A stretch of DNA of 64,000 bases from the NCBI GenBank assembly GCA_021613335.1, contig JAJTWR010000392.1, positions 729,397 to 793,396 on the forward strand, written 5' to 3'. Positions 63,377-64,000 of this stretch are shown here, piece by piece. The position numbers and the translations under genes are program-made. The stretch comes from Whitmania pigra (lineage: Eukaryota > Annelida > Clitellata > Hirudinida > Haemopidae). A model generated the notes under the pieces. It made no database searches. It was given only the letters and a program-made list of their open reading frames with translations, and was not told where the DNA came from. Position 1 is the first letter of the stretch; each line of letters begins with the position of its first letter.

Positions 63377-64000
63377 AACGAGAAATCCCTCGAGAACGTC
63401 AGGAGTTTGGGCCGAAACGTTTGATGACGGGGGCACTCCTCTGATTATTCCCTGTCGGTTAGCTCCGCGGTAGGAGTTTCTAAGTTCTACGTCGAGGCAT
63501 TGGCCATTTGGCACTCGGAATAGACCGAGTGACAACCGGGAAAGACTGGTGACAACCTGGATAGACGGGTGACGGCTCGGAAAGACGAGTTTCGCTCCTG
63601 GGCTAGCAACCCGTTGCGATTAACAAACTTGCTATGAACGAAATAGAATCATGCCCCCAGGGTCCCTGCCGAAAGGAGGGGGAGAATGACGGACCCATCG
63701 ATGCCCCTACGGTAACCGTACCGAATGTCAATGATTTTTCGATTTATGACTACGGACTGGCTAATGGCGTGCCAGTAAGCAGATGTAGATGTGGTCGTGT
63801 GTTTCAGACCGAGAAGGGACTTAAGATTCACCAGACAAAGCTGAAATGCGAAGGGGAGGTAGAGAAACAGCGTTCTGATGCGACTGAGCCTTCAGGTAAA
63901 ACGTCGAACGATACCGGACCGGAATCTCACCACAGTTCCGTGTATGTTCGAGTTTCCTGCCTCACGGAAGACCCTCCACGAGCTAGAATCAAGTTCCCTC
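63377..64000 (+). mobile_element. LINE 5' region running off the window
   Basis: Array spacer stops at gatccgttga and unrelated GC-richer sequence begins. 63519-63600 holds about four ~20-bp tandem units (accgagtgaca / actggtgaca / acgggtgac, each followed by ctgg or cgg and a(a/t)agac). This resembles the 5' UTR repeats of some LINEs. An open frame with a LINE-type zinc finger follows at 63634. The 3' part is outside the window. Confidence 0.6.
63634..64000 (+). CDS. LINE ORF N terminus with CCHC-type finger (partial)
   Basis: Open from ATG 63634 to the window end (122 codons). After an acidic lead comes CRCGRVFQTEKGLKIHQTKL followed by KCE: a C-x-C ... H-x5-C finger with the GLKIH core. 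It is common at the N terminus of non-LTR polyproteins of the R2/R4-related and other lineages, where it binds target DNA. No stop in frame. It may be the 5' end of the family whose truncated copy lies at 19.4 kb, but they do not overlap here, so this cannot be tested within the window. Confidence 0.65.
   Translation, partial: MNEIESCPQGPCRKEGENDGPIDAPTVTVPNVNDFSIYDYGLANGVPVSRCRCGRVFQTEKGLKIHQTKLKCEGEVEKQRSDATEPSGKTSNDTGPESHHSSVYVRVSCLTEDPPRARIKFP

Overview
This is nuclear DNA of an animal, most likely an AT-rich, repeat-laden invertebrate that I cannot name. The evidence is spliced genes with GT-AG introns, animal-type proteins (a NHERF/EBP50 PDZ scaffold, the kinetochore protein SKA1, cytosolic PheRS alpha, AIMP2, a class I histone deacetylase, a WSC/EGF membrane protein), and non-LTR retrotransposons, hAT/Tc1/piggyBac relics and a tRNA-type SINE. 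Exon coordinates were read by hand. They rest on homology, splice dinucleotides and phase matching, not on transcripts.

Layout. 1-3.1 kb: a decayed hAT-like transposase and a 1.3 kb (ATG)n microsatellite. 3.16-3.88 kb (+): a small secreted CAP-domain protein. 6.2-11.0 kb (+): a NHERF-like scaffold with three PDZ domains and an ERM-binding-like tail. 11.9-14.0 kb (-): SKA1. 15.2-27.3 kb (-): a single-pass membrane protein (F5/8C- or fucolectin-like domain, two WSC domains, two EGF-like modules, TM, short tail). Its introns hold an R4/Dong-like LINE between TAA repeats, an R2-like LINE, a pogo-like MITE, a SINE and a hAT element. 29.4-33.4 kb (+): PheRS alpha. 33.9-35.0 kb (+): AIMP2. 35.5-40.8 kb (-): HDAC1/2, with four copies of a hairpin-capable module in its third intron.

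43.5-63.1 kb (-) is a tandem array of small secreted cysteine-rich (PAN/apple-like) genes. Four copies look intact, five are broken, and all sit in duplicated spacers riddled with transposons. A further LINE runs off the right edge.

The conserved genes are ordinary housekeeping genes (translation, chromatin, mitosis, cortical scaffold). The accessory interest lies in the secreted-protein array, the WSC receptor, the HDAC1 intronic modules, and a pair of inverted 2,208 bp hAT copies that both carry the same nested MULE-like element.
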